Assembly: GCA_021373255.1 (NCBI GenBank) | Contig: JAJFTD010000071.1 | Span: 1 to 50,477, forward strand | Direction of reading: 5' to 3' | DNA length: 50,477 bases | DNA from: a bacterium | Lineage (GTDB): Bacteria > Armatimonadota > UBA5829 | Shown: piece after piece, positions 7,591-16,007 of the stretch | How the letters are laid out: each line of letters opens with the position of its first letter | How positions within the stretch are numbered: the first letter of the stretch is position 1 | Translations under genes and position numbers: made by a program | The notes under the pieces: generated by a model | Seen by the model: the letters and a program-made list of their open reading frames with translations, nothing else | What the model was told of the DNA's origin: nothing | The model's database searches: none

Positions 7591-8905
7591 TTTTACAAAA
7601 TACCGGCAAGCCATAAACAGGACGGACACAGTCCGGCTGAACGGGCGCGTGTCTCAGGTCATTGGTGTGCTGGTTGAATCACGCGGGCCGGTCTGCGGCG
7701 TTGGTGAGATATGTGAGATACACAACGACCGCAACGTGGAGCCGGTGCTGGCTGAAGTAGTCGGGTTCCGTGAGTCGCGCACGCTGCTGATGCCCTTCGG
7801 AGTTGTTACAGATATTCGACCTGGTGCGGAGGTAATTGCTACCGGCTCATCCCTTCGTGTTAACGTTGGGCATGAGCTGTTGGGCCGTGTTCTCGATGGA
7901 CTCGGACGTCCATTAGATGGTAAAGGCCCCATCAAACGCGAAGCTGTGATCACCGCCGCCGCTCAACCGCCGCACCCTCTCACGCGGCGCAGGATAAACG
8001 AACCGCTGTCATTTGGGGTACGTGCCGTAGACGGCGTGCTTACCATTGGCAAGGGCCAGAGAATTGGTATCTTTGCAGGCTCAGGTGTAGGAAAAAGTAC
8101 GTTGATGGGCATGATTGCCCGCAATACATCAGCGCATGTAAATGTAATCGCGCTGATCGGCGAACGAGGTCGTGAGGTGCGGGACTTCCTCGAAAAGGAT
8201 TTGGGTGAAGAGGGTCTTGCGCGGAGCGTGGTAATTGTGGCGACTTCAGACCAGGTGCCGGTCGTGCGCTTGCGCGGCGCGCAGGTAGCCACCGGCATAG
8301 CCGAGTATTTCCGCGACTGCGGCAAGGATGTCCTCTTGATGATGGACTCTGTTACAAGATTTGCATGGGCACAGCGTGAGATCGGCTTGGCGTCAGGTGA
8401 GCCGCCGACCACCCGTGGCTACACTCCGTCAGTTTTTGCTCTGCTGCCGCAGTTGCTGGAAAGAGCCGGGACCGCCAAGCAGGGGTCAATCACGGGTTTA
8501 TACACAGTTTTGGTGGAGGGCGATGACATGAACGAACCTGTCGCCGACACCGTGCGCGGAATTCTGGATGGGCACATCGTGCTGAGTCGTGCGCTCGCCG
8601 CTCGCAACCACTACCCAGCTATCGATGTGCTCTCCAGTGTAAGCAGGGTGATGCCGGACGTCACCACCAAAGATCACCGCAGGTGCGCAGGGATGCTGCG
8701 TGACGTTCTGGCGACTCACAAGTCTAATGAAGACTTGATCAACATAGGCGCTTACGCTCATGGGAGCAACGCGAAAGTCGACTACGCGATCAGCAAAATC
8801 GATAGTGCTAACGGTTTCCTGAAGCAGGCCGTTGACGAACCTTCGACCCTGGACGCCACGGTCGCTGATCTGACACAGATGTTTGCAGGCAATGAAACGG
8901 TATAA
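7565..8905 (+). CDS. fliI: Flagellum-specific ATP synthase FliI
   Basis: A 446-residue export ATPase that unfolds and feeds substrates to the flagellar gate, homologous to the F1 beta subunit. ATG at 7565 is chosen over an upstream TTG at 7526 because the protein then starts normally. The P-loop GSGVGKST is at about 172-179, and the Walker B region DVLLMMDSVTRFAWAQREIG with GEPPTTRGYTPSVFA follows, all as in FliI/YscN. GRVLDGLGRPLDGKGP precedes the P-loop. It overlaps fliH by 26 bases and fliJ by 14 bases, so translation is tightly coupled. Confidence 0.97.
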   Translation: MVAAAKIPDFTKYRQAINRTDTVRLNGRVSQVIGVLVESRGPVCGVGEICEIHNDRNVEPVLAEVVGFRESRTLLMPFGVVTDIRPGAEVIATGSSLRVNVGHELLGRVLDGLGRPLDGKGPIKREAVITAAAQPPHPLTRRRINEPLSFGVRAVDGVLTIGKGQRIGIFAGSGVGKSTLMGMIARNTSAHVNVIALIGERGREVRDFLEKDLGEEGLARSVVIVATSDQVPVVRLRGAQVATGIAEYFRDCGKDVLLMMDSVTRFAWAQREIGLASGEPPTTRGYTPSVFALLPQLLERAGTAKQGSITGLYTVLVEGDDMNEPVADTVRGILDGHIVLSRALAARNHYPAIDVLSSVSRVMPDVTTKDHRRCAGMLRDVLATHKSNEDLINIGAYAHGSNAKVDYAISKIDSANGFLKQAVDEPSTLDATVADLTQMFAGNETV

Positions 8906-9335
8906 GTTCAGGCTACAGTCACTTTTAGATCAGCGCAAGTCGCTGGAGGAACAGCTTCTCGCCGAGTTGGGCGAGTTAAGGCGTGAAGAAGCTGCCGAAG
9001 TCATGCGGCTCCATGTGTTATGCCAAAGGCTGGAAATTGCATGTATTGAGATTGAGGACGCACTGAAGCGAAACGCCCAGTGCGCGGAGCTTGCTCAACG
9101 GGATGAATATGCAAAGACCCTGCGAGATGATGTGCGTGTGCAGGAGTTGACAATCGAGGCGGTCCGTGAGCGGGTTGAGGCGAAGCGGCAGGAAGTCGTA
9201 AAGGCAATGCAGGACCGCAAAGTCCTTGAAACGCTGCGCGATAAGCAGGAGCAGGAGTATCTGCAGGCAATTGCGCGGGCTGAGCAGAATGAACTCGACG
9301 AAATGTCGTCGGTGAGATACGCGAGGGGATTGTAA
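8892..9335 (+). CDS. fliJ: Flagellar export chaperone FliJ
   Basis: A 147-residue, almost wholly alpha-helical coiled-coil protein. FliJ links FliI to FlhA and resembles the gamma subunit of F1. The N-terminus KRYKFRLQSLLDQRKSLEEQ matches the family pattern (F-x-L-Q-x-L-L-x-x-R). Heptad-rich, highly charged sequence runs to the end. ATG at 8892 is preferred over a TTG at 8883. Identification rests on the motif plus position behind fliI, since FliJ sequences are poorly conserved. It overlaps the end of fliI and ends directly before the lytic transglycosylase gene. Confidence 0.88.
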   Translation: MKRYKFRLQSLLDQRKSLEEQLLAELGELRREEAAEVMRLHVLCQRLEIACIEIEDALKRNAQCAELAQRDEYAKTLRDDVRVQELTIEAVRERVEAKRQEVVKAMQDRKVLETLRDKQEQEYLQAIARAEQNELDEMSSVRYARGL

Positions 9336-9926
9336 ATGCTGGAAGGGTTGTCGTCCGTAAGGGCGAGGATAGAGGAAATAAAGACGAATTTCACGTCATC
9401 ACGGGCGAGTGGTCCGGTTGAAGTTGCGCCGCACTACACGTCCACCGGGCTGACAACTGCTGAGAACGTCCAGCCATTCTTCCCGAATTATCTGCTAAAA
9501 CAAGTGCAGCAGAGTTCAAGCAAGAGTTCTGAGGGTGGGTCTACTCAATATGATGATGATATACAGGCCGCAGCCGGCAAATATGGTTTGGACCCCGCGC
9601 TTATCAAGGCAGTCGTCAAAGCTGAAAGCGGATTCAACGCCAATGCAGTTTCACACGCTGGAGCGCAGGGCTTGATGCAGTTGATGCCTTCCACGGCTTC
9701 TGGCCTTGGTTGTTACAACCCGCTGGACCCTAAAGCCAATATCAATGCAGGCGCGAAATATCTAAAAGGCCAGATAGATAGATTCGGCAGCGTCGACAAA
9801 GCTCTCGCGGCCTATAATGCCGGTCCGGGTGCCGTGATGAAATATGGCGGCGTTCCACCATACCGCGAGACACAAAACTATGTAAACAAAGTGCTAGCCT
9901 ACCGCGATCAATACGCGACGCAGTAG
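9336..9926 (+). CDS. Lytic transglycosylase (SLT domain), flagellar cluster
   Basis: A 196-residue protein whose C-terminal ~120 residues are a soluble lytic transglycosylase domain. The catalytic glutamate is E97 in KAESGFNANAVSHAGAQGLM, followed by QLMPSTA and the AAYNAGPGAV motif near the end, which together define family 1 GH23 enzymes. The first ~70 residues are low-complexity and lack a clear cleavable signal, so export through the flagellar apparatus is possible, as for FlgJ. The place between fliJ and fliK, with no spacing on the left, suggests that it opens the peptidoglycan for the growing rod and stands in for FlgJ's muramidase half. Confidence 0.92.
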   Translation: MLEGLSSVRARIEEIKTNFTSSRASGPVEVAPHYTSTGLTTAENVQPFFPNYLLKQVQQSSSKSSEGGSTQYDDDIQAAAGKYGLDPALIKAVVKAESGFNANAVSHAGAQGLMQLMPSTASGLGCYNPLDPKANINAGAKYLKGQIDRFGSVDKALAAYNAGPGAVMKYGGVPPYRETQNYVNKVLAYRDQYATQ

Positions 9927-9950
9927 TTCAATTTTCCTATTACAAGCAGA

Positions 9951-9960
9951 AAGGAGGTGA
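9951..9960 (+). promoter_or_regulatory. Near-perfect Shine-Dalgarno site for fliK
   Basis: AAGGAGGTGA is complementary to the 16S rRNA 3' end over its full length, with the fliK ATG at 9968. This is by far the strongest ribosome binding site in the cluster and suggests high or independent translation initiation of the hook-length gene. Confidence 0.8.
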
Positions 9961-9967
9961 CAAATAA

Positions 9968-11473
9968 ATGGACGCAATAGCTCTTCTAGCTCCTCAGACA
10001 GCGAGCGTTGAGGCATCAACCGAGAACGTTAGTCAAAAAACTCCGGCTGATGGTAAGGAATTCGCCGCTGTCCTGAATGAGAACATGAAAGACTCCCAGC
10101 CCACGCAGGAAACGGAGCCTCAGACCGAAAAAAAGGCTGAAGATTCCACTTCTGAAACCCAGGCTGATGCAGGCGCGCTTGCCGTGGTTGCTCAGTTAAT
10201 GCCGGGTGTGACGCAGGTTCAGGTCGAAGCGACTGTGGCTGCAACAACAGACGCAGTGACAGCTATCGATCAGGCGAACCAGGGTGATCAGACGATTCCC
10301 GTGGATGTGCAGCCCAATACTGCTTCAGTAGATGTGCCGGTGAAGCAGGCTGGTGCGGCGGATTTTGCCGTTCCGGCAGCCAACACCGGGGCACAGGCTG
10401 CACCTGATGCCCAAACGGCTCAGATCAATGAGCCTGTCCCAGTTACACAAGCCGATCAGGCGGGAGCCCAGGATGGAGTGCAGGCAAAAGTTCAATCCGA
10501 GTCTGCAATAACGCAGGATGCGAAAACAACGAACCAGACCGTGGAGTATGCCAATGCAGCCACCTTCGCTCGAGTCGCGGCAAAGGTGGAACCGACATCT
10601 ACAGCTAACACTGCGGCGGCCGCCGTGGTTGATGATGGTGTTGATCTCAATGCACAGACTACGTCTCAGCCCACAACTCAAGTTGAGACCAATGCTGGGC
10701 AGACAGACCAGAATGTATCGGCTCAGGCTAAAGCCACGAAATCCGGTTCAAAGACAATAGAGGATCAGATGTTTCAAACAGCGGATGATTCCGCTCAGAG
10801 CAGCCAGACCGTCAAGCAGGCAAATGTAAACGCTAATTCAGGTGATCAGGTGATTGCTGCTGCTACTCAGACGGAAACATTAGAGGTGCCGGTTACAGAC
10901 ACCACCGCTCCAGCCAATCCCGATGGCACGGATGTTACAGTAATAGCAAACACCGCGCCGAAAGCGGCGGAACCGGCCACGCAAGCCGAAGCAGCCGCAA
11001 AGGTCGAAACTCCACGGACAGCCGAGGATCTGCATACACAGATCATCGACCAGGTTGTTCGCGAGGTATCGCTCAAGAAGACATCCGATCGCAGTGACCT
11101 GGTAGTCAAACTCACTCCCCCCGAGCTTGGTACACTTCGTGTGCACATAACTCAAACAGCGGAGGGAATGGTTTCCAATATCCAGGCCAGCAGTGATCAG
11201 GTCAGGAACATGCTTCAGGCTCATGCGCCTGCTCTAGTCGAGGCCCTCTCTAATGCGGGGATTAAGATGGATTCTGTGTCGGTTACATCGGGACTCTCGT
11301 TTGGTTCGATGATGCAAGACAATGCCTATAGCAGTGCTCAGCAGCAGATGGGCAGCAATTCGCGCCGGTATCACACCCATGCACAGGGCATGGCAGACAC
11401 TGGCGTAATGATCAATGCGGCAGCCACATCATCCGACGCTGGTAGCAGCGCGGGCTATAGTTGGCTGGCGTAA
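9968..11473 (+). CDS. fliK: Flagellar hook-length control protein FliK
   Basis: A 501-residue protein. About 340 residues of Ala/Thr/Gln/Val-rich, low-complexity sequence form the extended ruler part. The C-terminal ~110 residues are the folded Flg_hook domain that contacts FlhB: DLVVKLTPPELGTLRVHITQ and NMLQAHAPALVEALSNAGIK, followed by SVSVTSG. The segment LTPPELGxLxV is the key family motif. The long disordered ruler and the conserved tail both fit FliK of normal to long size. It lies just before flgD, which encodes the hook scaffold, as in many clusters. Confidence 0.93.
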   Translation: MDAIALLAPQTASVEASTENVSQKTPADGKEFAAVLNENMKDSQPTQETEPQTEKKAEDSTSETQADAGALAVVAQLMPGVTQVQVEATVAATTDAVTAIDQANQGDQTIPVDVQPNTASVDVPVKQAGAADFAVPAANTGAQAAPDAQTAQINEPVPVTQADQAGAQDGVQAKVQSESAITQDAKTTNQTVEYANAATFARVAAKVEPTSTANTAAAAVVDDGVDLNAQTTSQPTTQVETNAGQTDQNVSAQAKATKSGSKTIEDQMFQTADDSAQSSQTVKQANVNANSGDQVIAAATQTETLEVPVTDTTAPANPDGTDVTVIANTAPKAAEPATQAEAAAKVETPRTAEDLHTQIIDQVVREVSLKKTSDRSDLVVKLTPPELGTLRVHITQTAEGMVSNIQASSDQVRNMLQAHAPALVEALSNAGIKMDSVSVTSGLSFGSMMQDNAYSSAQQQMGSNSRRYHTHAQGMADTGVMINAAATSSDAGSSAGYSWLA

Positions 11474-11493
11474 TTTCACAAGGAGATAGCACA

Positions 11494-12312
11494 ATGTCTA
11501 GTACTAATGCGGTAAGCGGTTCGGACGCGACCAGTAATAACACGTCGACTACGGCCACTACTACCACCAAGGCCCTGGACCAGGATGCGTTCTTGAAACT
11601 GCTGATCTGTGAGATGCAGAACCAGGACCCGATGAACCCGATGGATGGTAAGGACTCCATCGCGCAGCTCGCCCAGTTCTCGTCACTCGAACAGATGGAG
11701 CAGATGAGCACGAGTATGGATAAGTTTACCAAATCGGCTCAAACTGAACAAGCCGTTGGTATGACCGGCAAGTGGATCGACTATCAAGACCCTGACGATT
11801 CTACCAAGACCATCACAGGCGTGGTTGATTATGCTGTGGTTGAAGATGGTGTTGCCAAGCTGGTTGTTGGTGAAGATAAGATCACCCTGGACAGCGTTCT
11901 CAAGGTATACCCTGATTCGTCGTCGCTAAGCACCGCGCAGAATTCTCAGCGGGCGCTTGGTATGATCGGCCAGACGGTTGATTATGTTGATCCGTCTAAT
12001 CCATTCAACACTCTCACCGGTAAAGTGACCGGCGTTTCGTTTGTAAGCAACAGGCCGAAGCTCGTGATTAATTCACAGAATATCGATCTGGACAATATCG
12101 TCAAAGTAAATGAAGACACTGTCTCCAATGAAGATGCCGTTGCGATTGCAACAGCGATGAAGGGTATGAAGATCGACTACACAGACCGCACTGATTCTAC
12201 AAAGATCCTGAGCGGCACCGTGCAGAGCGTATCAACAGACGGTGACACTCCGCAGCTTAAAGTCGGGTCTGAATTCGTCGACTTGAGCCAGATAGTCAAG
12301 GTCTACAAGTAG
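11494..12312 (+). CDS. flgD: Flagellar hook capping protein FlgD with three tandem modules
   Basis: A 272-residue hook-cap scaffold. ATG at 11494 has AAGGAG upstream and is preferred to the GTG-like start at 11461 inside fliK. The conserved FlgD N-domain is clear: LDQDAFLKLLICEMQNQDPM, then FSSLEQMEQM. Instead of the usual single Tudor plus FnIII pair, the C-terminal part is three copies of a ~50-residue module: residues ~87-139 (DYQDPDDSTKTITGVV), ~155-206 (DYVDPSNPFNTLTGKV) and ~222-271 (DYTDRTDSTKILSGTV), each ending in a V-L/I-K-V motif. These look like beta-rich SH3/Tudor-type units. Confidence 0.92.
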   Translation: MSSTNAVSGSDATSNNTSTTATTTTKALDQDAFLKLLICEMQNQDPMNPMDGKDSIAQLAQFSSLEQMEQMSTSMDKFTKSAQTEQAVGMTGKWIDYQDPDDSTKTITGVVDYAVVEDGVAKLVVGEDKITLDSVLKVYPDSSSLSTAQNSQRALGMIGQTVDYVDPSNPFNTLTGKVTGVSFVSNRPKLVINSQNIDLDNIVKVNEDTVSNEDAVAIATAMKGMKIDYTDRTDSTKILSGTVQSVSTDGDTPQLKVGSEFVDLSQIVKVYK

Positions 12313-12322
12313 GGAGATCGAT

Positions 12323-12706
12323 ATGTCTCCAGTCAGATTCACTCCGGTTACCACCGGTGTGCAAAACACAACACAGACGCAAACTTCAGCCAAACAGGCT
12401 CAAGGGAGTAGTTCATTCGCATCCGAGCTTCAGTCAGAAGTGACGAAGCAGTCGGGGGTTACGCTTTCCGCGCATGCGCAAAAGCGTCTCGCCGAGCGCA
12501 ATGTCCAACTCGGACCAGATGAGCAGGCAAGGCTGGGGGTGGGGATGGATAATCTTCAGCAAAAAGGTGCGGACAAATCGTTGGTGCTGCTTGATAATCT
12601 GGCTCTGGTGGTGAGCGCGAGAAATCGCACAGTCATCACCGCAGTCGATTCGACCAACGCCAAAGATTCGGTCTTTACCAACATAGACAGCGCTGTGATT
12701 GTATAA
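12323..12706 (+). CDS. TIGR02530-type flagellar operon protein
   Basis: A 127-residue protein of the family found between flgD and flgE in Firmicutes and other non-proteobacterial flagellar clusters. The diagnostic part is residues ~50-115: LSAHAQKRLAERNVQLGPDE, then LQQKGADKSLVLLDNLALVV and SARNRTVITAVD. The first 45 residues are Gln/Thr/Ser-rich and probably disordered, which fits an exported or export-regulating protein. The molecular role of the family is not settled; its fixed position suggests a part in hook assembly. The ribosome site AGGGAGATCG lies just before the ATG. Confidence 0.85.
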   Translation: MSPVRFTPVTTGVQNTTQTQTSAKQAQGSSSFASELQSEVTKQSGVTLSAHAQKRLAERNVQLGPDEQARLGVGMDNLQQKGADKSLVLLDNLALVVSARNRTVITAVDSTNAKDSVFTNIDSAVIV

Positions 12707-12729
12707 ACCGAATGACGAATACCATAAGA

Positions 12730-12807
12730 TGCACTGGACCTCTTAGAGGAAAGTGCAGGGCCGCCGACCGATTGACGCGGTCCATCCATAAACTGGAGGT
12801 CAAACAA
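12730..12807 (+). promoter_or_regulatory. Structured leader of flgE with possible Shine-Dalgarno masking
   Basis: TGCACT (12730-12735) and AGTGCA (12752-12757) enclose an inner stem CCTCT/AGAGG, forming an extended hairpin. Its GACCTC (12737-12742) is also complementary to the flgE ribosome site GAGGTC (12796-12801), so the leader could switch between two folds. No known riboswitch class is recognised. Confidence 0.35.
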
Positions 12808-14064
12808 ATGATTCAAGCAATGTATAGCGGCATCTCCGGCATGAAGGCGTTTAAGTCTTCGCTGGACGTTATTGGCAATAACATAGCCAATACCAACACC
12901 GTCGGTTATAAGGCGGGACGGGCAACGTTCAAGGAAATGCTTGCGCAGACCCTCACCTCGGGCAGCGCTCCGAGTGAGAATAGAGGCGGCGTTAACGCCT
13001 CACAACTAGGCCTTGGTGTTGTCATGGGTTCTATTGATACCAATGACTCACAGGGCTCAATGACGGCTACCGGACGAAATACCGACCTGGCTATAGAGGG
13101 TAACGGTCTGTTTGCACTGGGTGGAGGCGACAAAGTTGCCTACACCCGTGATGGCAGCTTTACTCTCGATGGTCAGTATAACCTTGTCTCGTCTTCGTCA
13201 GGGCTCAAGGTTTTGGGCTGGGCTGCTGATCTTACAACTGGTGAAATCGATACCAGCAAGCCAGTTACTGGGAATTCAGGTATACGTATCCCTATTGGCT
13301 CACTATCTGTAGCAAGACAGACCTCGCAGATCGACCTCGCCGGTAACCTGGATGCGTCGGCGGATGTTGGTGATGCCGATGATGTTGTACCACTCAAATT
13401 CGATATATACGATTCCCTGGGGCTGACACATGAGATGCGGGTTGAGTTTAAAAAAGTAGCTGCAGACGCTACCTGGGAATATAAGGTTTTCTGCCCCGAC
13501 GTAGATGCTACTAATGCTGTCTACACCGGCAACATTTCATTTGATAGCCATGGCTATAGCACACTTGACAAAATAGACCTGGCATTCAATTTCACTACTG
13601 ATACCGGCTCAGTAGAGCCGTTGGTAGCAACGCTTAATACTGCTAATCTGAGCCAGTTGAAAGGTACGTCCACTGCTAACTTGTCATATCAGGATGGTCT
13701 GCAGTTGGGCACGCTGGAGTCGTTCAGTATCGATAAAACTGGCGAAGTTGTCGGCACATTCACCAACGGTTCTACCAGGACACTAGGTCAGATTGCGCTC
13801 GCTAAGTTCAATAATCCTGCTGGCCTTACAAAGACCGGCAGCAACCTCTATGCGGAGAGCCCGAACTCGGGTTCAGCATCGTTAGGCATTCCTGGCGAAA
13901 GCAGCCTTGGGCAGATCGACTCCGGCTATCTTGAGGCGTCCAATGTGGACCTTGCCGCCGAGTTTGCAAACATGATAGTCGCTCAACGCGGTTTCCAAGC
14001 CAACTCCCGTATTATAACTACTGCGGATGAGGTTCTTCAGGAACTGGTTTCACTGAAGCGATAG
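12808..14064 (+). CDS. flgE: Flagellar hook protein FlgE
   Basis: A 418-residue hook subunit. ATG at 12808 is chosen because the family N-terminus starts there (MIQAMYSGISGMKAFKSSLD followed by VIGNNIANTNTVGYKAGR) and GGAGGT is at 12795-12800; the open frame upstream from 12712 is leader. The central D1/D2 domain includes ALGGGDKVAYTRDGSFTLDG, and the C-terminus has the matching rod/hook helix EASNVDLAAEFANMIVAQRG followed by FQANSRIITTADEVLQELV. Size is normal for FlgE of Firmicutes-like clusters. Confidence 0.96.
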   Translation: MIQAMYSGISGMKAFKSSLDVIGNNIANTNTVGYKAGRATFKEMLAQTLTSGSAPSENRGGVNASQLGLGVVMGSIDTNDSQGSMTATGRNTDLAIEGNGLFALGGGDKVAYTRDGSFTLDGQYNLVSSSSGLKVLGWAADLTTGEIDTSKPVTGNSGIRIPIGSLSVARQTSQIDLAGNLDASADVGDADDVVPLKFDIYDSLGLTHEMRVEFKKVAADATWEYKVFCPDVDATNAVYTGNISFDSHGYSTLDKIDLAFNFTTDTGSVEPLVATLNTANLSQLKGTSTANLSYQDGLQLGTLESFSIDKTGEVVGTFTNGSTRTLGQIALAKFNNPAGLTKTGSNLYAESPNSGSASLGIPGESSLGQIDSGYLEASNVDLAAEFANMIVAQRGFQANSRIITTADEVLQELVSLKR

Positions 14065-14134
14065 GCCTAAAAAGCCAATAGTATACATGAGTGATCATTT
14101 AACGATTAGTCGCTGGATGAAATGAGAGATAACG

Positions 14135-14159
14135 GTCCGGGTGCCCTGGGCACCCGGAC
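14135..14159. promoter_or_regulatory. Perfect 12-bp palindromic hairpin between flgE and flbD
   Basis: GTCCGGGTGCCC and GGGCACCCGGAC flank a single T. The stem is fully paired and GC-rich, but is followed by only two T residues, so it is not a good Rho-independent terminator. It may slow 3' decay of the flgE message or attenuate transcription before the stator genes. Confidence 0.6.
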
Positions 14160-14173
14160 TTGAGGATCAGTTG

Positions 14174-14428
14174 ATGATAAAACTTACGCTCTTCAACGAA
14201 GCCGATGTCATAGTGAACGCTGATCTGATCGAGTCGGTTGAGCGGACACCGGATACGCTTATTACGCTCACAACCGGCAAAAAAGTCATGGTCAAGGAGA
14301 CAGTTGACGACGTGATTACCAAGGTGGTCTCATATCGCCGTCTTATATCAAGGCATCATCGATTGTTCGGTGCGAAGGGCAGTAATTCGCTCAGGACAGA
14401 AGTGAAAGGTTTTGAACGATGGACCTAG
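14174..14428 (+). CDS. flbD: Flagellar protein FlbD (YlzI/SwrD type)
   Basis: A small, 84-residue protein. ATG at 14174 has GAGG eight bases upstream and gives the family N-terminus MIKLTLFNEADVIVNADLIE; a GTG at 14141 lies inside a hairpin and is unlikely. The pattern TPDTLITLTTGKKVMVKETV is the FlbD/SwrD hallmark. In Bacillus the homologue SwrD raises motor power, which fits its place directly before motA and motB. The C-terminal ~20 residues exceed the usual ~65-residue length. Its last 10 bases overlap motA. Confidence 0.88.
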   Translation: MIKLTLFNEADVIVNADLIESVERTPDTLITLTTGKKVMVKETVDDVITKVVSYRRLISRHHRLFGAKGSNSLRTEVKGFERWT

Positions 14429-15222
14429 CGACCGTTATAGGCCTCATCATTGCGTGGGGCGCGTTATTCCTGAGTTTGCGCCTGGAGGGCGGTTCGCTTG
14501 CCGACCTCTTCAATGCACCGGCGTTTATACTGGTTATGTTCGGCACATTGGGAGCCACCATAATTGGTTCCAGTATGAAAACCCTCGGGGCACTGCCGTC
14601 GATTATGAGGAATGCCCTTGTCGATAAGGCCATGGACCCACTGGAGGTCATCGACCTGATGGTGGGCTTTGCCCGCATCGCCCGGCGGGAGGGTGTACTT
14701 GCACTGGATGATGCCGCGCGTAAAACCAACCATAGATTCCTGCAAAAAGGCATCGAGCTGGTTGTGGACGGCACTCCCAGCATTATGGTTCGGGAGATCC
14801 TGGAAACAGAGATCGTTGCTATGCAGGAACGGCATAAAATAGGTGAGACTGTCTTCACCACACTGGGCGGTTTTTCCCCAACGCTGGGAATTATCGGCAC
14901 AGTCATGGGCTTGATCGGCATGTTAGCCAAGCTCAGTGAACCTGGGCGGATGGGACATGCCATAGCTGCGGCGTTTGTCGCTACATTATATGGTGTAGCG
15001 TTTGCCAACCTGATATATCTGCCGGTTGCGGCTAAGCTGAGATCCAAGACATCAGAGGAAGTGGTTGTCTACGAGATGATCATCGAAGGAGTGATGTCGA
15101 TTCAGGCAGGAGACAACCCGAGGATTGTCGAGACACGCATGTTGGCCTATCTGCCTCCAAGCCTCAGGGCGATGAGAAGCGTTGTGAAGTCGGTTGATCA
15201 AAGGGAATCCAAAGTGGCATGA
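14419..15222 (+). CDS. motA: Flagellar motor stator protein MotA
   Basis: A 267-residue inner-membrane stator subunit with four membrane segments (about 5-22, 32-52, ~148-170, ~181-203). The cytoplasmic loop has the torque motif FARIARREGVLALDD, with the charged residues that face FliG conserved. The third and fourth helices include GGFSPTLGIIGTVMGLIGML and FVATLYGVAFANLIYLP. With MotB it forms the ion channel around the rotor. Start overlaps flbD and end overlaps motB (ATGA), so expression is coupled. Ion preference cannot be decided from sequence alone. Confidence 0.95.
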   Translation: MDLATVIGLIIAWGALFLSLRLEGGSLADLFNAPAFILVMFGTLGATIIGSSMKTLGALPSIMRNALVDKAMDPLEVIDLMVGFARIARREGVLALDDAARKTNHRFLQKGIELVVDGTPSIMVREILETEIVAMQERHKIGETVFTTLGGFSPTLGIIGTVMGLIGMLAKLSEPGRMGHAIAAAFVATLYGVAFANLIYLPVAAKLRSKTSEEVVVYEMIIEGVMSIQAGDNPRIVETRMLAYLPPSLRAMRSVVKSVDQRESKVA

Positions 15223-16007
15223 GGAGAAAGAACGGTAAGCAAGAGCACGAGAATCTAGACCGCTGGTTGCTCACATATTCAGATATGATAACGCTGCTGA
15301 TGGCGTTTTTCATAATGATGTACTCGATGTCCGTGCTCAACTTGAGTAAGTTCAGAGAGGCCGCAATTTCGATACGTAGTGGCTTTGGTGGTATGGTCAG
15401 AGGGCAGGGCAGGTCGCCGCTAGGTACTAGCGGTACATTTGGCGCTAAGCCATCATCAATCGAGGGTGATACTGCCGGAGTGTCGTGGCGAGTCATTAAG
15501 CCGCTCGTGGAATATATCGAGACTGCAAATGGCGAGGCGCAAATAGGCGAGGATAAGCGAGGAATCGTGATAACTATACGCAGCGATTCCATGCTTTTCA
15601 AGCCCGGCAGTTCTGAGGTCAGACCAGAGGCTTACCCCTTGTTGGACCGTTTAGCGAAAACTCTGTCGAAGATTGATAATCTTGTGCAGATTGAAGGTCA
15701 TACGTGCGATTTACCACCTAGGTCGTCACGTTACCCAAGTAACTGGGAGCTCTCGACCGCTCGTGCCACGAATGTCCTTCGCTATTTGGTAGAACGCAAG
15801 AAACTCTTCTCGTGGAGGTTTGCGGCTGCGGGCTACGGCAGTGTGCGTCCGATGGCGCCTAACGACTCCGAAGCCGACAGGCGCAAAAACCGTCGAGTCG
15901 AGATAGTTATATTGCGGCCGCAAGCGCCAATGGGGAACATCCCGGACGTAGCGCCCAGGCGGCTTAATGAACCTGGCCAGATTGTATTTCAAAGGAGATT
16001 AGATTAA
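15219..16007 (+). CDS. motB: Flagellar motor stator protein MotB
   Basis: A 262-residue stator subunit that anchors MotA to peptidoglycan. The N-terminal plug and channel helix contain TYSDMITLLMAFFIMMYSMS, with the ion-binding aspartate at residue 22. The C-terminal OmpA-like domain has the peptidoglycan-binding stretch GHTCDLPPRSSRYPSNWELS, followed by RATNVLRYLVE and DRRKNRRVEIVI. In most relatives the first motif reads GHTD, so the extra cysteine (GHTCD) is slightly unusual. The gene overlaps motA by four bases and fliL by one. Confidence 0.94.
   Translation: MRRKNGKQEHENLDRWLLTYSDMITLLMAFFIMMYSMSVLNLSKFREAAISIRSGFGGMVRGQGRSPLGTSGTFGAKPSSIEGDTAGVSWRVIKPLVEYIETANGEAQIGEDKRGIVITIRSDSMLFKPGSSEVRPEAYPLLDRLAKTLSKIDNLVQIEGHTCDLPPRSSRYPSNWELSTARATNVLRYLVERKKLFSWRFAAAGYGSVRPMAPNDSEADRRKNRRVEIVILRPQAPMGNIPDVAPRRLNEPGQIVFQRRLD

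Noticed and set aside
12712-12807. Extended N-terminus of FlgE
   Set aside because: Hook proteins begin at the MIQAMYSG segment, and GGAGGT lies directly before that ATG; the upstream part is a hairpin leader.
12720-12807. Cyclic di-GMP (GEMM) riboswitch before flgE
   Set aside because: Position would make sense, but conserved GEMM bases and the paired helices are not present; only a simple hairpin is seen.
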